A stretch of DNA of 15,251 nucleotides from JBBSEX01 sp038239345 (GTDB lineage Bacteria > Acidobacteriota > Terriglobia > Bryobacterales > Bryobacteraceae): contig JBBSEX010000057.1 of the NCBI GenBank assembly GCA_038239345.1, forward strand, positions 1 through 15,251. Direction: 5' to 3'. Numbering within the stretch: the first letter of the stretch is position 1; each line of letters begins with the position of its first letter. The position numbers were made by a program, and so were the translations under genes. A model generated the notes under the pieces. The model worked only from the letters and a program-made list of their open reading frames with translations, ran no database searches and was not told the origin of the DNA. Positions 14,597 through 15,251 of this stretch are shown in pieces.

Positions 14597-14822
14597 GTAA
14601 AGTATATGCTATATCAGAATCGCATTTTCCTGAAGCACGCGCAGCCGAAGCCGCGAGGGGCGCCGATCACTGCGGTTGGGCTCTTTCAGACGAGCACACA
14701 AATTGCTCCGGCGGAATCCAGCTAGGTCGAGACACAGGGCACCTTGTCCTCTCGACGCCATGAAGTCATTCTGGGAATACGGAAGCTCCAATCCCCCGGA
14801 CGACTCGGGACGCGCCTCGGCA
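14597..14822. promoter_or_regulatory. Upstream region of the TIR-NACHT gene with an imperfect stem-loop
   Basis: On the minus strand, an AT-rich tract (14597-14613) directly before ATG 14596 contains TATAGC and TATACT but no Shine-Dalgarno site. TATACT ends 4 bases before the ATG, so a leaderless or very short-leader transcript is possible. GTCGAGA (14726-14732) and TCTCGAC (14750-14756) are perfect complements with further pairing inside; this stem-loop lies after the pseudouridine synthase stop and may be its transcript end, though no T-run follows. No gene is seen. Confidence 0.35.
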
Positions 14823-15251
14823 TTACCGTTGCGAAATCCCCTTCCCACCAGCAAAGGACGATTCCCGCCGCAATGAGAGTCCGGACGGCAAAGCTGCCTC
14901 AAGATTGATTTGTTCTCGGGTGATGGGGTGGTGGAATTTCAGATACTGGGCGTGCAGGAAATATCCTCCATCGCCGGGGAGGCCGGGGAGACCTTCAAGA
15001 GGCTGGCCGGTTAAGCCGTACAGAGGATCGCCTACTAGCGGATGGCCGATGGATGCCAGATGGATTCTGATTTGATGAGGGCGGCCCGAATTTAGGCTTA
15101 CCTCAAATGTTGTTGTGTTGGTGGTGCGTGAGATCACCTTTGCCAACGATTTTGACGGTTTGCCACTTGGGTTGGCGGCCCACACGGAACCGATGATCGG
15201 GTGCGGCACGAGGCCGATGGGTGTGAGGATTTCGTAGGCGTCGTGCTGTGC
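14823..15251 (-). CDS. RluA-family pseudouridine synthase, C-terminal part (N-terminus outside the window)
   Basis: The frame is open to the window edge and gives 142 residues of a protein that isomerises uridines in rRNA or tRNA. FEVSLNSGRPHQIRIHLASIGHPLVGDPLYG is present as a contiguous block at 15020-15112; its core GRPHQIRIHLASIGHPL matches the family motif 'GR.HQIR.HL...GHP..GD..YG'. GDGGYFLHAQYLKFHHPIT follows and is also typical. The catalytic 'RLD..TSG' aspartate block would lie upstream, outside the window, so activity cannot be judged. The GTG at 15209 is an internal codon: the frame continues with sensible residues to base 15251. It is likely a core-genome gene bordering the defence genes, on the same strand as TIR-NACHT and 226 bases from it. 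Confidence 0.9.
   Translation of the reverse strand, partial: AQHDAYEILTPIGLVPHPIIGSVWAANPSGKPSKSLAKVISRTTNTTTFEVSLNSGRPHQIRIHLASIGHPLVGDPLYGLTGQPLEGLPGLPGDGGYFLHAQYLKFHHPITREQINLEAALPSGLSLRRESSFAGGKGISQR

Noticed and set aside
1..15251. CRISPR array, rRNA or insertion-sequence transposase
   Set aside because: I saw no regularly spaced repeats, no rRNA-like stretches and no DDE transposase motifs.

Overview
The window looks like an accessory (defence-type) island from a GC-rich member of the Acidobacteriota, possibly Bryobacterales or Solibacter-like. This taxonomic guess is inference. It rests on GC-rich codon use, nSTAND-WD40 proteins, an Lgt paralogue with a His-Asp-His motif, and the style of the decayed tyrosine recombinase at the left end.

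Left part (1-2245) carries mobility traces. They are a frame-broken tyrosine-recombinase C-terminus (about 195-345), a minus-strand tRNA 3'-end fragment that can fold as an acceptor-stem plus T-arm minihelix ending in CCA (376-412), and an intact small serine recombinase (545-1207). About 1 kb without an intact gene follows, containing one strong hairpin (1262-1290) and a frame-broken reading frame (about 1500-1870).

Centre (2246-11218) is a set of minus-strand genes. In transcription order they are: a TPR-S-like/patatin phospholipase; a stand-alone RyR-domain protein; a 228-bp gap; a TIR protein with three modules; a large nSTAND NTPase with one membrane segment and about 14-15 WD40 repeats; and a small exported beta-rich protein. 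The last three overlap by 4 bases at each junction (GTGA, ATGA), which indicates translational coupling. A second small exported protein on the plus strand (2246-2695) converges on the last gene with only 5 bases between the stops, and the two proteins look like diverged paralogues.

Right part (11510-14596) is a second minus-strand unit: a TIR-NACHT protein with several membrane segments, followed after 9 bases by an Lgt-like membrane protein that lacks the canonical Lgt histidine. A sigma70-like promoter lies between this unit and the patatin gene. The window ends in the C-terminal part of an RluA-family pseudouridine synthase, probably ordinary core genome.

Working model (inference): two neighbouring TIR/STAND immune modules. 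In the central one, a STAND sensor with WD40 repeats and TIR (predicted NADase or nucleotide-signal) chemistry may be linked through RyR and TPR-S sensor domains to a membrane-attacking patatin, with exported small proteins as possible partners outside the cytoplasm.
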